From: an uncultured Lachnospiraceae bacterium
GTDB taxonomy: Bacteria > Bacillota > Clostridia > Lachnospirales > Lachnospiraceae
Reading direction: 5' to 3'
DNA: 64,000 bases
Assembly: GCA_934320895.1 (NCBI GenBank)
Contig: CAKRFY010000008.1
Coordinates: 24,881 to 88,880 of the forward strand
The notes beneath the pieces were generated by a model. It did no database searches. It saw nothing but the letters and a program-made list of their open reading frames with translations, and was not told the DNA's origin. The position numbers and the translations under genes are program-made. This document shows positions 1 through 9,687 of the stretch, in pieces. Position 1 is the stretch's first letter; each line of letters begins with the position of its first letter.

Positions 1-2
1 AG

Positions 3-470
3 TATGTAAATCGTAGCTCAGTACTGCTTCATGTTTATGAAAAAAAGATAAGCGGATGTATAAAATATATGGGTCAATATGTATATTTTGACAAGGATGG
101 AATTGTGCTTCAGAGTTTATCGGAACATAAGGATGGTGTTCCGATGGTTACAGGTATAAAGTTTGGTGACTTTTCTATTGGAGAAGCATTTAGTGTAAAA
201 GATGAGAAGCTTTTTTCAAAAATAATGAATATATCGCAGCTTATAAGTCACTATAAAATTGATGTGTCAAGGATTCATTCAAGTGCAGATGGAATTATTT
301 TGTATTCAGGTAAGATCAGGGTATATCTTGGCAAAAAGGATATGTATGATGATCAACTTGCTGCATTGTCATCTGTGTTAAAGACAACAAAAAAGAAGAA
401 TTTAAAAGGAAGCATAGATATGTCGGATTATAATTCAGGAGATAAGATCGTTTTGAAAACCAGCAAATGA
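3..470 (+). CDS. ftsQ: FtsQ/DivIB cell-division protein, 5'-truncated by window edge
   Basis: The reading frame is already open at the first bases and closes at the TGA at 468, so only the C-terminal part (about 155 residues) is present. The visible part starts with a VYEKKISGCIKYM segment followed by YVYFDKDGIVL, which resembles the end of the POTRA/beta domain of FtsQ/DivIB in Clostridia. FtsQ is a bitopic membrane protein whose extracytoplasmic domain links early and late divisome proteins. The position just before ftsZ, at the end of a division/cell-wall cluster, supports the call. The N-terminal membrane segment lies outside the window. Divergence of this family makes the name less certain than that of ftsZ. 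Confidence 0.72.
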   Translation, partial: YVNRSSVLLHVYEKKISGCIKYMGQYVYFDKDGIVLQSLSEHKDGVPMVTGIKFGDFSIGEAFSVKDEKLFSKIMNISQLISHYKIDVSRIHSSADGIILYSGKIRVYLGKKDMYDDQLAALSSVLKTTKKKNLKGSIDMSDYNSGDKIVLKTSK

Positions 471-507
471 TTTTTTTATAAAAAAGATTAAAAGAACAAA
501 TTTTCTC

Positions 508-536
508 TTGATTATTCAAAGGTTAATGGGTATTAT
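508..536 (+). promoter_or_regulatory. sigma-A promoter for ftsZ
   Basis: TTGATT (508-513), a 17-nt spacer and TATTAT (531-536) match the vegetative consensus well. The predicted start of transcription, near 543, lies shortly before the ftsZ ribosome binding site. This would let ftsZ be expressed separately from ftsQ. Confidence 0.6.
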
Positions 537-578
537 ATACTTTAGGGAAATTTGTGATCAGATTAAGGAGGAGCAGCG

Positions 579-1790
579 TTGTTAGAAATAAAAACAAATG
601 ATTCAGAAGTTACCGCTAAAATTATTGTAGTCGGTGTTGGCGGAGGCGGAAATAATGCCGTAAATAGAATGATACAAGAGGGTATAAAAGGTGTTGAATT
701 TATATGTATAAATACAGACAAGCAGCATCTTATGAACTGCAATTCTGCAACATGTCTGCAGATTGGTGAAAAATTGACAAAAGGACTTGGTGCAGGTGCA
801 AACCCTGAGGTTGGAAAAGCTGCTGCTGAGGAAAATCGTGAAGATATAACAGAAATGATAAAAGGTGCAGATATGGTATTTGTAACTTGCGGAATGGGAG
901 GCGGAACAGGAACAGGAGCCGCTCCAGCCGTTGCAGAGATATCAAAAGAACTTGGTATCCTCACTGTAGGTATCGTTACAAAGCCATTTAAATTTGAAGC
1001 AAGAAGCAGAATGAATAATGCTATAGCGGGTATCGAAAATCTTAAAAAGAGTGTGGATACTCTTATCGTTATACCAAATGACAGACTTTTAGAGATAGTT
1101 GACAGAAGAACATCTATGCAGGATGCCTTGAGTAAGGCTGATGAAGTGTTGCAGCAGGGTGTACAGGGTATTACTGACCTTATCAATGTTCCGGGACTTA
1201 TCAATCTCGACTTTGCAGATGTGCAGACTGTCATGAAAGACAAGGGCGTAGCTCATATCGGAATTGGAACAGGAACAGGTGATGATAAATGTCTTGAAGC
1301 TGTAAAAGAGGCTATATCAAGTCCTCTTCTTGAGACTACTATAGAGGGCGCTTCTGATGTTATAATAAATATTTCAGGTGATGTAGGTCTTCAGGAGGCA
1401 AGTGAAGCTGCATCTTACATAGAGGAACTTACAGGGGAAAATACCAATATTATCTTTGGTGTAAGTGATGGTGCCGGGGATGATTCGGTAAAGATCACTG
1501 TTATTGCAACAGGTCTTGATGAGGATAATACAGAACCACCATCAGCAAAGACACCTTCTTTTATAAGACCGTCATCAGCAAAAACAAACTTTTCAACAAG
1601 AGATGAGCAGGTTTCGGCATCACCGGTAAAGAGTGTCAATGTTCAGACATCAGAGTCTTCAGTTTCTCCACAGCAGAATGTTCAGCCTATAACAAGACAG
1701 AGTATTCCGCATCAGACATCATCTTCTTATTCGAGAGGAAATGAAGATGGAGGGATTAAGATACCTGAATTTTTGCAGAGAAAGAAATAA
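579..1790 (+). CDS. ftsZ: Cell division protein FtsZ
   Basis: FtsZ is the tubulin-like GTPase that forms the cytokinetic Z ring. The 403-residue product has the glycine-rich start ([14 protein letters not shown]), the GTP-binding signature GGGTGTG at residues 107-113, and the T7 synergy loop NLDFADV near residue 210 that completes the GTPase site of the neighbouring subunit. A variable Ser/Pro/Gln-rich linker (about 318-385) leads to the C-terminal peptide IPEFLQRKK, the docking site for FtsA, SepF and similar partners. The start is a TTG, 7 nt after AAGGAGG at 565-571; no ATG fits as well. A promoter lies upstream and a strong terminator follows, so it is probably monocistronic or at the end of the ftsQ transcript. 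Confidence 0.98.
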   Translation: MLEIKTNDSEVTAKIIVVGVGGGGNNAVNRMIQEGIKGVEFICINTDKQHLMNCNSATCLQIGEKLTKGLGAGANPEVGKAAAEENREDITEMIKGADMVFVTCGMGGGTGTGAAPAVAEISKELGILTVGIVTKPFKFEARSRMNNAIAGIENLKKSVDTLIVIPNDRLLEIVDRRTSMQDALSKADEVLQQGVQGITDLINVPGLINLDFADVQTVMKDKGVAHIGIGTGTGDDKCLEAVKEAISSPLLETTIEGASDVIINISGDVGLQEASEAASYIEELTGENTNIIFGVSDGAGDDSVKITVIATGLDEDNTEPPSAKTPSFIRPSSAKTNFSTRDEQVSASPVKSVNVQTSESSVSPQQNVQPITRQSIPHQTSSSYSRGNEDGGIKIPEFLQRKK

Positions 1791-1810
1791 AAGGTATTAT
1801 ATGATATAGG

Positions 1811-1846
1811 AAAATCCGGACAGAAAAATGTGTTCGGATTTTTCAT
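1811..1846 (+). terminator. Rho-independent terminator after ftsZ
   Basis: AAAATCCGGACA (1811-1822) pairs with TGTTCGGATTTT (1831-1842) through an 8-nt loop, with one G-U pair, and is followed by a T-rich tract. It lies just after the ftsZ stop codon. Confidence 0.8.
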
Positions 1847-1881
1847 TATTTTGGATAGTTAATACAGGGAAGGACAGAATA

Positions 1882-2736
1882 ATGTATAATGAATCTGATA
1901 GTTTAAAAAAATTGAAGGTTACTATGATGATAAAGGTACTTTTGATATTTGGTGGAATTATCTTTATGCAGCTGATATCGTATATGATATGTGTGCTTGG
2001 GTATGTTGTTTTTGGCATGATATGTGGAAAAGGGTATGCAAGAGCTTTGGCAGAAGTGACGATATTGGGTCAGTCATCAGAAACAAATATAATGCTTGCT
2101 ATATCTGCTATAAGTGCCGCATTATCATTTATCTGGTGTACAGTTCTTTATGTCAGATCAAGTTGGCGTGAGGAACATGTGGATTATAAAAATATATTTT
2201 CAGTAAAAAATATATCAACAGTTTTTTGTATTGGAAGTGGATGTTGTATTCTGCTGACTTTTTTACTGAGTATACTTACATCGCTTTTCCCTGACATGTT
2301 TAAAAATTACACTGAACTGATGTCTAACTTTGAGAATGGAAATTTGGCTCTCACATTGCTTTATGCTGTTTTTATTGGCCCGGTATCAGAGGAGATGATA
2401 TTCAGGGGAGCGATTTTTGACAGAGTTTATACGGCATTTCCATTTTGGAAAGCAAATGTCATTCAGGCGGCGCTATTTGGAATATATCATATGAATATTA
2501 TTCAGGGGCTGTATGCATTTTGTCTTGGAATAGTTTTGGGGCTGATAGTAAAAACCACTGGAAGTATATTATGTTCAATGCTTACTCATATAATATTTAA
2601 TGGGACAAGTTATCTGCTGCCAGTTTTGCTTGGGACAGGGTTATTCTGGGTTAATGTAATAGCAGTTATTGTTATGCTGTTTTTGGTTGCTGCAGGAATT
2701 TATGGGATAAAATTTTTAATGCGTTCTCTGCGATAA
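1882..2736 (+). CDS. CPBP-family intramembrane metalloprotease (Rce1/Abi type)
   Basis: This is a hydrophobic protein of 284 residues with about seven or eight predicted membrane segments. It carries the three CPBP motifs in order: EEMIFRG (EExxxR), FGIYHM (FxxxH) and HIIFN (HxxxN), which hold the Glu/His residues of the Rce1-type intramembrane protease site. Bacterial members are linked to bacteriocin self-immunity or protein processing, but the substrate here is unknown. The frame could open at 1828, but that ATG lies inside the ftsZ terminator, so the ATG at 1882 behind GAAGGA is preferred. It is followed at 45 nt by a GH13 gene with no evident functional link. Confidence 0.88.
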   Translation: MYNESDSLKKLKVTMMIKVLLIFGGIIFMQLISYMICVLGYVVFGMICGKGYARALAEVTILGQSSETNIMLAISAISAALSFIWCTVLYVRSSWREEHVDYKNIFSVKNISTVFCIGSGCCILLTFLLSILTSLFPDMFKNYTELMSNFENGNLALTLLYAVFIGPVSEEMIFRGAIFDRVYTAFPFWKANVIQAALFGIYHMNIIQGLYAFCLGIVLGLIVKTTGSILCSMLTHIIFNGTSYLLPVLLGTGLFWVNVIAVIVMLFLVAAGIYGIKFLMRSLR

Positions 2737-2780
2737 TATGTTACAATTGACTATAATTACAAATATAGGAGGAAATGATT

Positions 2781-4139
2781 ATGAAATGGTATGATGAGGC
2801 AGTATTTTATCATGTATATCCACTTGGACTTTGTGGATGCAAAAAGGAGAATGATGGTGAAAGTGAAAAGCACTTTGATAAACTTGTGCAATGGGCTGAC
2901 CATGCAAAGAAGATTGGATGCACGGCTATATATATAGGACCATTGTTTGAATCAGAGGGACATGGTTATGAGACGACGGATTACAGAAAAGTCGATTGTC
3001 GTCTTGGGACAAACGAAGATTTTAAAAATTATGTTGAACACTGTCATAAAAATGGTATGCATGTAATAGTTGATGGAGTGTTTAATCATGTCGGAAGAAC
3101 GTTTTTTGCATTTCAGGACCTGCTTAAAAATCGTGAAAATTCATCGTACAGAGATTGGTTTTGCAATGTAAATTTTGGCGGAAATAATGAATATAATGAC
3201 GGTTTTTCTTATGATAACTGGGGAGGTTACAACCTTTTGGTCAAGTTAAACCAGAGAAATCCTGAGGTGAAATCATATTTATTTGAGTCGATAAAATTCT
3301 GGGTTGATGAATTTGATATAGATGGTATACGACTTGATGCGGCTGATGTGCTTGATTTTGATTTTATGAAGGAACTTAGAAGCTTTACAAGGGGATTAAA
3401 AGAAGATTTCTGGCTTATGGGTGAGGTTATACATGGTGATTACAGTAGATGGGCCAACAGCGATATGCTTGACAGTGTGACAAACTATGAGCTTCACAAG
3501 GGACTTTATTCAGGACATAATGATCATAATTATTTTGAAATTGCTCATTCTGTAAAAAGGCTTCTTGATATATGTGGAGATACGAGATTATATACATTTA
3601 TTGATAACCATGATGTTGAGCGTATATATTCAAAGGTAAATAATAAAGAACATCTTTACAATATTTATATATTACTGTACACTCTTTATGGCATTCCTTC
3701 GATATATTATGGTTCTGAATTTGCTATAGAAGGAAAGAAGGAAAGTGGCTCTGACTGGAATCTTCGTCCATGTCTTGAACTTGATGATTTTAAGGATGCA
3801 TATGAAAACAATGAGATTACAAAATTATGCATTCAGCTTGGAAAACTTAAAAAAGAATATGTTGAACTTAGTGCAGGAAAATATGAGGAACTGCTGCTTA
3901 CAAACAGACAGTTTGCTTATTCAAGAAAATATGATGACAAGGCAGTCATCGTAGCATTGAATAATGATGACAATGAGGCGGTTCTTACTATAAATCCGCG
4001 TGCGAATTTTTCTACAGCGGATATTATTCTTGATGGAAGTAATAAAGTTAAAAGTGAAAAGGTAAGTGTCAGAGCAGAAAACGGAAATGTTATTGTTACG
4101 CTTCCGGCAAATTATGGAACAATTATCAGACTGTCATAA
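2781..4139 (+). CDS. Cytoplasmic GH13 alpha-amylase-family enzyme
   Basis: The 452-residue (beta/alpha)8 glycoside hydrolase has the GH13 motifs DGVFNHVG (conserved region I), GIRLDAAD with the nucleophile Asp near residue 185 (region II), MGEVIHGDY with the general acid Glu near 215 (region III), and FIDNHD with the transition-state Asp near 275 (region IV). No signal peptide is visible, so it should act on imported maltodextrins or related alpha-glucans. The chain is short, without the extra N-terminal domain of neopullulanases. Two ATGs occur; the second (2781) is 8 nt from AGGAGG at 2767-2772, while the first (2775) is only 2 nt away and unlikely. Exact specificity cannot be read from the motifs. 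Confidence 0.9.
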   Translation: MKWYDEAVFYHVYPLGLCGCKKENDGESEKHFDKLVQWADHAKKIGCTAIYIGPLFESEGHGYETTDYRKVDCRLGTNEDFKNYVEHCHKNGMHVIVDGVFNHVGRTFFAFQDLLKNRENSSYRDWFCNVNFGGNNEYNDGFSYDNWGGYNLLVKLNQRNPEVKSYLFESIKFWVDEFDIDGIRLDAADVLDFDFMKELRSFTRGLKEDFWLMGEVIHGDYSRWANSDMLDSVTNYELHKGLYSGHNDHNYFEIAHSVKRLLDICGDTRLYTFIDNHDVERIYSKVNNKEHLYNIYILLYTLYGIPSIYYGSEFAIEGKKESGSDWNLRPCLELDDFKDAYENNEITKLCIQLGKLKKEYVELSAGKYEELLLTNRQFAYSRKYDDKAVIVALNNDDNEAVLTINPRANFSTADIILDGSNKVKSEKVSVRAENGNVIVTLPANYGTIIRLS

Positions 4140-4180
4140 AAAATAAATAAACTAAAAATGAAAGCTGAGGTATACGACAG

Positions 4181-5647
4181 ATGAATTACGATACAATAAA
4201 AGAGGAAATAAAGAATATTGATATTACATTGCCGCCACCGCAGGAAGAACCGGAAAGACAGTATTATTTTATTAAAAAAATGCAGAATTGGATGGAAGAA
4301 AAAAAGATTGAAAAAGGTAGAGAACTTACATGCTGTGTAAATACATTCGGTTGTCAGATGAATGCAAGGGATTCCGAAAAGATAATAGGCATACTTATGA
4401 CAATAGGGTATAAAGTTGTGGAGGATGAAGATGCAGATCTTGTTATCTTTAACACATGTACTGTAAGAGAAAATGCAAACCTTAAAGTATATGGCAGGCT
4501 TGGTCAGTTAAAGAAATATAAGAATAAAAATCCTGAAATGATCACTATGTTATGTGGATGTATGATGCAGGAGGAGAGTGTTGTTGAGAAGATAAAGAAA
4601 AGTTACAGAAATGTTGATATTATCTTTGGAACGCACAATATATTCAAATTTGCTGAGCTTCTTTCAATGAAAGTGTTTGACAGAGCGGATTCAAAGAAAA
4701 TGATAATCGATGTCTGGAAAGATACGACAGAGATTGTTGAAGAACTTCCGGTTGAGAGAAAATATCATTTTAAGAGTGGTGTAAATATCATGTTTGGCTG
4801 CAATAATTTCTGTAGTTACTGCATTGTGCCATATGTGAGAGGCAGAGAAAGAAGCAGGGAGCCGGAAGATATCATAGCTGAGATAGAGTGCCTTGTAAAA
4901 GATGGTGTTGTCGAAGTCATGCTTTTAGGACAGAATGTCAATTCATATGGCAAAAATCTTGAAAATCCTATTTCATTTACCGAACTCTTAAGGAGGGTCG
5001 AAAAGATAGAGGGACTTAAGAGAATAAGATTTATGACTTCTCATCCGAAGGATCTGTCTGATGAACTTATTGAATATCTCGGTGAATCAAAGAAGGTCTG
5101 CAAGCAGATGCATCTTCCACTTCAATCAGGAAGTGACAGGCTTTTGCAGAAGATGAACCGCCATTATACAAAGGCGGGGTATCTTGAACTTGTTGAGAAG
5201 ATAAGAAAGGCTGTTCCAGATATTGCTCTTTCAACTGATATAATAGTGGGATTCCCAGGTGAGACAGAACAAGATTTTGAAGAGACAATGGATGTGGTTG
5301 AAAAAGTTCAGTATGACAGTGCATTTACATTTATATACAGCAAGAGAACAGGAACGCCGGCAGCGGCTATGGAAGAACAGGTAGATGAAGCTGAGGTAAA
5401 AGAAAGATTTGACAGACTTCTTGCTAAGGTTCAGGAGATAGCAGCCAAGAAAGCATCTGAGGATGTAGGAAAGGTTCAGGATGTTCTGGTTGAGGAGATA
5501 AATGACCATGACGCTTCACTTGTGACAGGAAGGACAAGCAAAAATTATCTTGTCCACTTTAAAGGAGACAGTTCTCTTATCGGAAGCATCGTACCTGTAA
5601 AACTTTGTGAGAGCAAAGGATTCTATTATATAGGAGAATCAGTATAA
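4181..5647 (+). CDS. miaB: tRNA-2-methylthio-N6-dimethylallyladenosine synthase MiaB
   Basis: MiaB is a radical-SAM methylthiotransferase that adds a methylthio group to i6A37 in tRNAs reading UNN codons. The 488-residue product has the N-terminal MTTase domain with NTFGCQMNARDSE and further cluster cysteines (NTCTVRENA, CGCMMQE), the radical-SAM CxxxCxxC motif in GCNNFCSYCIVPYVRGRERSR, and a C-terminal TRAM domain. The N-terminal extension of about 45 residues before the first Cys is typical of clostridial MiaB. The paralogue RimO is encoded at 12.3 kb; the YVRGRERSR segment and the extension separate the two. It is upstream of dnaG with a 174-nt gap. Confidence 0.97.
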   Translation: MNYDTIKEEIKNIDITLPPPQEEPERQYYFIKKMQNWMEEKKIEKGRELTCCVNTFGCQMNARDSEKIIGILMTIGYKVVEDEDADLVIFNTCTVRENANLKVYGRLGQLKKYKNKNPEMITMLCGCMMQEESVVEKIKKSYRNVDIIFGTHNIFKFAELLSMKVFDRADSKKMIIDVWKDTTEIVEELPVERKYHFKSGVNIMFGCNNFCSYCIVPYVRGRERSREPEDIIAEIECLVKDGVVEVMLLGQNVNSYGKNLENPISFTELLRRVEKIEGLKRIRFMTSHPKDLSDELIEYLGESKKVCKQMHLPLQSGSDRLLQKMNRHYTKAGYLELVEKIRKAVPDIALSTDIIVGFPGETEQDFEETMDVVEKVQYDSAFTFIYSKRTGTPAAAMEEQVDEAEVKERFDRLLAKVQEIAAKKASEDVGKVQDVLVEEINDHDASLVTGRTSKNYLVHFKGDSSLIGSIVPVKLCESKGFYYIGESV

Positions 5648-5734
5648 GTTTTTAGTATATTTTTTGATCAGAATTTATTGATTTAACGGTTAAAAAAATT
5701 ATTAAAAATAAAAAAGGAAATAGAAATTTTATGT

Positions 5735-5799
5735 CGAATAACTAACATAGAGGGTTTTTAGGTGCCTGAAATACCTGATGCTCATATGTTAGTTATTTG
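5735..5799 (+). promoter_or_regulatory. Long hairpin in the dnaG leader
   Basis: The perfect inverted repeat ATAACTAACATA (5738-5749) / TATGTTAGTTAT (5785-5796) extends to a 15-bp stem (5735-5749 with 5785-5799, one G-U pair). It encloses a 35-nt loop that contains a small AGGT/ACCT stem (5760-5763 with 5773-5776). No uridine run follows, so it is not a standard terminator. It ends 7 nt before the dnaG ribosome binding site at 5807-5811. Confidence 0.6.
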
Positions 5800-5821
5800 T
5801 TTGATGGGAGGTTTGAATTCT

Positions 5822-7603
5822 ATGTATTATACAGAGGAACAGATTGAAGAAGTACGTTCCAGAAATGATATCGTCCAGGTCATAGGCCGTTATGTCAATC
5901 TGAAACGTACAGGAAGCAGTTATGTCGGGCTGTGTCCGTTTCATAGTGAGAAATCACCATCATTTAATGTTAATCCGTCAAGGCAGATGTATAAATGTTT
6001 TGGCTGTGGAGTTGCCGGAAATGTTATAACATTCATTATGGAGTATGAAAACTATACGTTTTTGGAGGCTATGGAATTTTTGGCAGAACAGGCAGGTGTG
6101 ACTATCACCCAGAGTGAGCTGTCGCCTGAGATGAAAAGAGAAAAAAATCTTAGAACAGAACTTGTCCAGATAAATGCAAAGGCGGCATCTTATTATTATG
6201 CTAAATTAAAATCTCCTGCCGGAAAAAGCGGATATGATTATTTTTTATCGAGAGGATTATCAGAGGAAACTATAAGGCATTTTGGACTTGGATATGCAGG
6301 ACAAGGAGGCAGTGAACTTTACCGGTATTTGAAAAGTCAGGGATATTCTGATCAGATACTTAAAGAGACAGGGCTTTTTAAAATAGATGAGCGTGGCGTT
6401 CTTGATAAGTTCTGGAACAGAGTCATGTTTCCGATAATGGATGTAAATAACAGAGTCATAGGTTTTGGCGGCAGGGTTATGGGTGATGCAAAACCGAAGT
6501 ATCTTAACTCACCTGAAACAAAATTATTTAATAAGAGTAAAAATCTGTTTGGATTAAATTATGCAAAGACCGGAAAAAAGAAAAATATAATCTTATGTGA
6601 AGGCTATATGGATGTTATAGCTATGCATCAGGCAGGGTTTACAAATGCTGTGGCATCCCTTGGAACTGCATTTACATCAGAACAGGCAGTTATCCTCAGA
6701 AGATATACAGACGAAGTGCTTCTTACATATGATAGCGATGAGGCAGGTGTAAAAGCGGCACTTAGAGCAATTCCTATGCTAAGAGATGCCGGCATAAATG
6801 CCAGAGTTATACACATGGAACCATATAAAGATCCTGATGAATTTATAAAGGGACTTGGAAGTGCTGAATTTGAAAAGAGAATGGATGAAGCCCAAAATGC
6901 TTTTTTATTTGAAATCGATGTGCTTAGAAAAAGTTATGATATAGGTGATCCTGAGCAGAAAACAAAATTTGACCATGAAATGGCAAAAAAACTTCTTGTT
7001 TTTGAAGATAAGGTTCAGAGAGATAATTATATTGAAACTTTATCTGCAAAGTATTCTATTAGAAAAGATGATCTTCGCGGACTTGTTATCAAAAATGCAA
7101 ATAAAGTGTCTGGCAGAACAGCCAGTTCAGGCAGCAGAGATGGCAGTTATAGAAATAACATAAAGAAATCAAAGGAAAAAGGCATAGAACATTCTTATAA
7201 ATTATTACTTTCATGGCTTATTGATGATCCTGAACTTTTTAAAGATGTAAGTAATGTGATAAGTAAGGATGATTTTGAGGAAGAGCCTTATGGTAAAGTG
7301 GCAGCATTATTGTATGAACAGTTTGAAAACGGCGAAGTTATTCCGGCAAGGATAATAAATCATTTTGAGGAAGCAGATGATCAGAAAGCAGTTGCCGATA
7401 TTTTTCAAACAACATTTAAAGTCAAGATGAATACATCTGATAAAGAAAAGGCTTTGAACGAATTGATATACAAGATTAAAGAATACAGTATTGATAAGAA
7501 ATTAAAAAATATGACAGATATAAACAATCTTCAAGCATTGATGATTGAAAAAAATAAACTTCAGAATAGAGAAAAAATGCATATTTCTCTAAAAGATGGT
7601 TAG
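5822..7603 (+). CDS. dnaG: DNA primase DnaG
   Basis: DnaG makes the RNA primers for lagging-strand replication. The product (593 residues) has the N-terminal CHC2 zinc finger (CPFH at 38-41 and CFGCG near 60), the catalytic core with the TOPRIM motifs LCEGYMDV and YDSDEAG, and a C-terminal helicase-binding region. The frame is open further upstream to a GTG at 5762, but that lies in the leader hairpin. The ATG at 5822 has GGAGG 10 nt before it and gives the standard MYYTEEQIEEVR start. dnaG is followed 65 nt later by rpoD, the conserved macromolecular synthesis arrangement in Gram-positives. Confidence 0.97.
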   Translation: MYYTEEQIEEVRSRNDIVQVIGRYVNLKRTGSSYVGLCPFHSEKSPSFNVNPSRQMYKCFGCGVAGNVITFIMEYENYTFLEAMEFLAEQAGVTITQSELSPEMKREKNLRTELVQINAKAASYYYAKLKSPAGKSGYDYFLSRGLSEETIRHFGLGYAGQGGSELYRYLKSQGYSDQILKETGLFKIDERGVLDKFWNRVMFPIMDVNNRVIGFGGRVMGDAKPKYLNSPETKLFNKSKNLFGLNYAKTGKKKNIILCEGYMDVIAMHQAGFTNAVASLGTAFTSEQAVILRRYTDEVLLTYDSDEAGVKAALRAIPMLRDAGINARVIHMEPYKDPDEFIKGLGSAEFEKRMDEAQNAFLFEIDVLRKSYDIGDPEQKTKFDHEMAKKLLVFEDKVQRDNYIETLSAKYSIRKDDLRGLVIKNANKVSGRTASSGSRDGSYRNNIKKSKEKGIEHSYKLLLSWLIDDPELFKDVSNVISKDDFEEEPYGKVAALLYEQFENGEVIPARIINHFEEADDQKAVADIFQTTFKVKMNTSDKEKALNELIYKIKEYSIDKKLKNMTDINNLQALMIEKNKLQNREKMHISLKDG

Positions 7604-7668
7604 AGTATAAACGAAGTCATTATATAAAATGATGAATTGTTTTTACATAAAAGAAAGGATGGAACGAT

Positions 7669-8871
7669 ATGGCAACAGAGAAGAAACCGGCTAAGAGTAC
7701 AGGAAAAAAGTCTGCATCAAAAAAAGCAGAAGAAAGAAATATTGAGCAAGAAAAGAAGAGATTTCATGAAAGGCTTATCGCACTTAAAGAACTTGCAAAG
7801 AGCAAAAAGAATGTTCTTGAGCTTGGAGAGATCAATAATTTTCTTGCAGATATTCAGCTTGATGAAGAAAAAACAGAGAAGGTTATCGATCTGCTTGAAG
7901 CAAGTGGTGTCGATGTATTAAGAATTTCAGATGATAAGGATGATGCCGATGATGATGCACTTATTCTTGAACTTGAGGAAAGTGGAGAAGTTCCTGATGA
8001 GGATGAAATTGAAAATATCGATCTTTCAGTGCCTGATGGAGTTAGCATTGATGATCCTGTACGTATGTATTTAAAAGAGATAGGAAAAGTTCCTCTTCTT
8101 TCAGCAGATGAAGAAGTTGAGCTTGCACAGCGTATGGAAAAGGGTGATATAGAGGCGAAGAAAAAACTTGCAGAGGCAAACTTAAGACTTGTTGTAAGTA
8201 TTGCAAAGCGTTATGTGGGAAGAGGTATGCTGTTCCTTGATCTTATTCAGGAAGGTAATCTTGGACTTATAAAGGCTGTTGAAAAGTTTGATTATAAAAA
8301 AGGATATAAATTTAGTACTTATGCTACATGGTGGATACGTCAGGCTATAACAAGAGCTATTGCGGATCAGGCGAGAACTATACGTATTCCTGTTCATATG
8401 GTTGAGACAATAAACAAATACGTCAGAGTGCAGAGACAGCTGTTGCAGGAGCTTGGAAGAGAACCACAGCCTGAGGAGATTGCAAAACAGATGAATATGC
8501 CAGTTGAGAGAGTAAGAGAGATCCAGAAGATATCACTTGAGCCTGTTTCACTTGAAACACCTATCGGTGAGGAGGAAGATAGTCATCTTGGTGATTTTAT
8601 TCAGGATGATAATGTACCTGTGCCAGCGGAGGCAGCAGCATTTACTCTTTTAAGAGAACAGCTTGATGAGGTGCTTGGAACTCTTACTGAAAGAGAACAG
8701 AAAGTTCTTAAACTTCGTTTTGGTCTCGAAGATGGAAGAGCAAGGACTCTTGAAGAAGTTGGAAAAGAGTTTAAGGTAACAAGAGAGCGTATCCGTCAGA
8801 TAGAAGCAAAAGCACTTAGAAAATTAAGACATCCAAGCCGCAGCCGTAAATTAAAGGATTATCTTGAGTAA
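7669..8871 (+). CDS. rpoD: RNA polymerase primary sigma factor RpoD (SigA)
   Basis: This is the vegetative sigma factor of 400 residues. After a Lys-rich start and a short acidic region 1.1, it has region 1.2 ([12 protein letters not shown]), region 2 with the -10 recognition and melting segment ([28 protein letters not shown]), region 3, and region 4.2 with the -35 recognition helix ([20 protein letters not shown]). The sigma-A-type promoters annotated in this window fit its expected specificity. The stop codon overlaps the start of trmK by 8 nt, which implies translational coupling. Confidence 0.98.
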   Translation: MATEKKPAKSTGKKSASKKAEERNIEQEKKRFHERLIALKELAKSKKNVLELGEINNFLADIQLDEEKTEKVIDLLEASGVDVLRISDDKDDADDDALILELEESGEVPDEDEIENIDLSVPDGVSIDDPVRMYLKEIGKVPLLSADEEVELAQRMEKGDIEAKKKLAEANLRLVVSIAKRYVGRGMLFLDLIQEGNLGLIKAVEKFDYKKGYKFSTYATWWIRQAITRAIADQARTIRIPVHMVETINKYVRVQRQLLQELGREPQPEEIAKQMNMPVERVREIQKISLEPVSLETPIGEEEDSHLGDFIQDDNVPVPAEAAAFTLLREQLDEVLGTLTEREQKVLKLRFGLEDGRARTLEEVGKEFKVTRERIRQIEAKALRKLRHPSRSRKLKDYLE

Positions 8872-9610
8872 GATAAAACTTTCAAAAAGGCTTGAAACGG
8901 TTGCATCATGTGTCTGCACCGGAGGGACTGTTGCAGATATAGGATGTGACCATGGTTTTACTTCTATCTATCTGATTGAAAATCAAATGGCAAAGTGCGG
9001 GATTGCCATGGATATAAACAAGGGACCTTTAAAAAAGGCAGAGAGCCATATAAAACAGTCAGGGCTTGAAAATAAGATTGAGACAAGATTATCAAACGGT
9101 CTTGATAAATTGGAAGCCGGAGAGGCTGATACCATATTGATAAGCGGTATGGGAGGTGCTTTGATAAAAGATATTCTTATGCGTGAAAAAGACAAGACAT
9201 GTAGTGTAAGCGAGCTTGTTTTATCACCGCAGTCTGAGATATATCTTGTAAGAAAGTGTCTGCATGAACTTGGTTTTTTCATTGATATGGAAAAAATGGT
9301 TTTTGATATGGGAAAATATTATGTGGTTATCAGAGCTGTTAGAAAGGATCTGCTTAAAAAATCTGAGTCAGGTGAAGGAAGTACCAAAATCAAAAGTGAT
9401 ACATATGATGAGGCAGATTATGTATATGGCAAATATCTTATAGATACAAAAGACAATATTTTTTGCGAGTTTTTAAGTAAAGAAAGGGAGCGTATGGAGA
9501 AAGTGATCGCTTCACTTAAAAAAAGCGGTATGTCAGAGGAAGAAATCAGTAAACAAAAGATATCTGCTGAATATGATTTATTGAGAAAGACAATTAACAA
9601 AATAAGTTGA
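8864..9610 (+). CDS. trmK: tRNA (adenine(22)-N(1))-methyltransferase TrmK
   Basis: This SAM-dependent methyltransferase acts on A22 in the D-loop region of certain tRNAs. It is 248 residues long with the family motifs [16 protein letters not shown] (SAM loop), AMDINKGPL and ISGMGG. The start is a TTG inside the last codons of rpoD (8-nt overlap), which gives [11 protein letters not shown]. The rpoD-trmK order is conserved in Firmicutes. The C-terminal helical part is as expected for the YqfN/TrmK family. Confidence 0.93.
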   Translation: MSKIKLSKRLETVASCVCTGGTVADIGCDHGFTSIYLIENQMAKCGIAMDINKGPLKKAESHIKQSGLENKIETRLSNGLDKLEAGEADTILISGMGGALIKDILMREKDKTCSVSELVLSPQSEIYLVRKCLHELGFFIDMEKMVFDMGKYYVVIRAVRKDLLKKSESGEGSTKIKSDTYDEADYVYGKYLIDTKDNIFCEFLSKERERMEKVIASLKKSGMSEEEISKQKISAEYDLLRKTINKIS

Positions 9611-9687
9611 GATATTCTGGGTGAGTAGTGTGTTTGCATCTGGAATTATAAATATCTTAGTATATTGTTGTAAGCGGGGTGATTTGA

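Noticed and set aside
563..1243. Long minus-strand open frame inside ftsZ
   Set aside because: Shadow of ftsZ; no ribosome binding site and low-complexity Ser/Pro/Ile composition.
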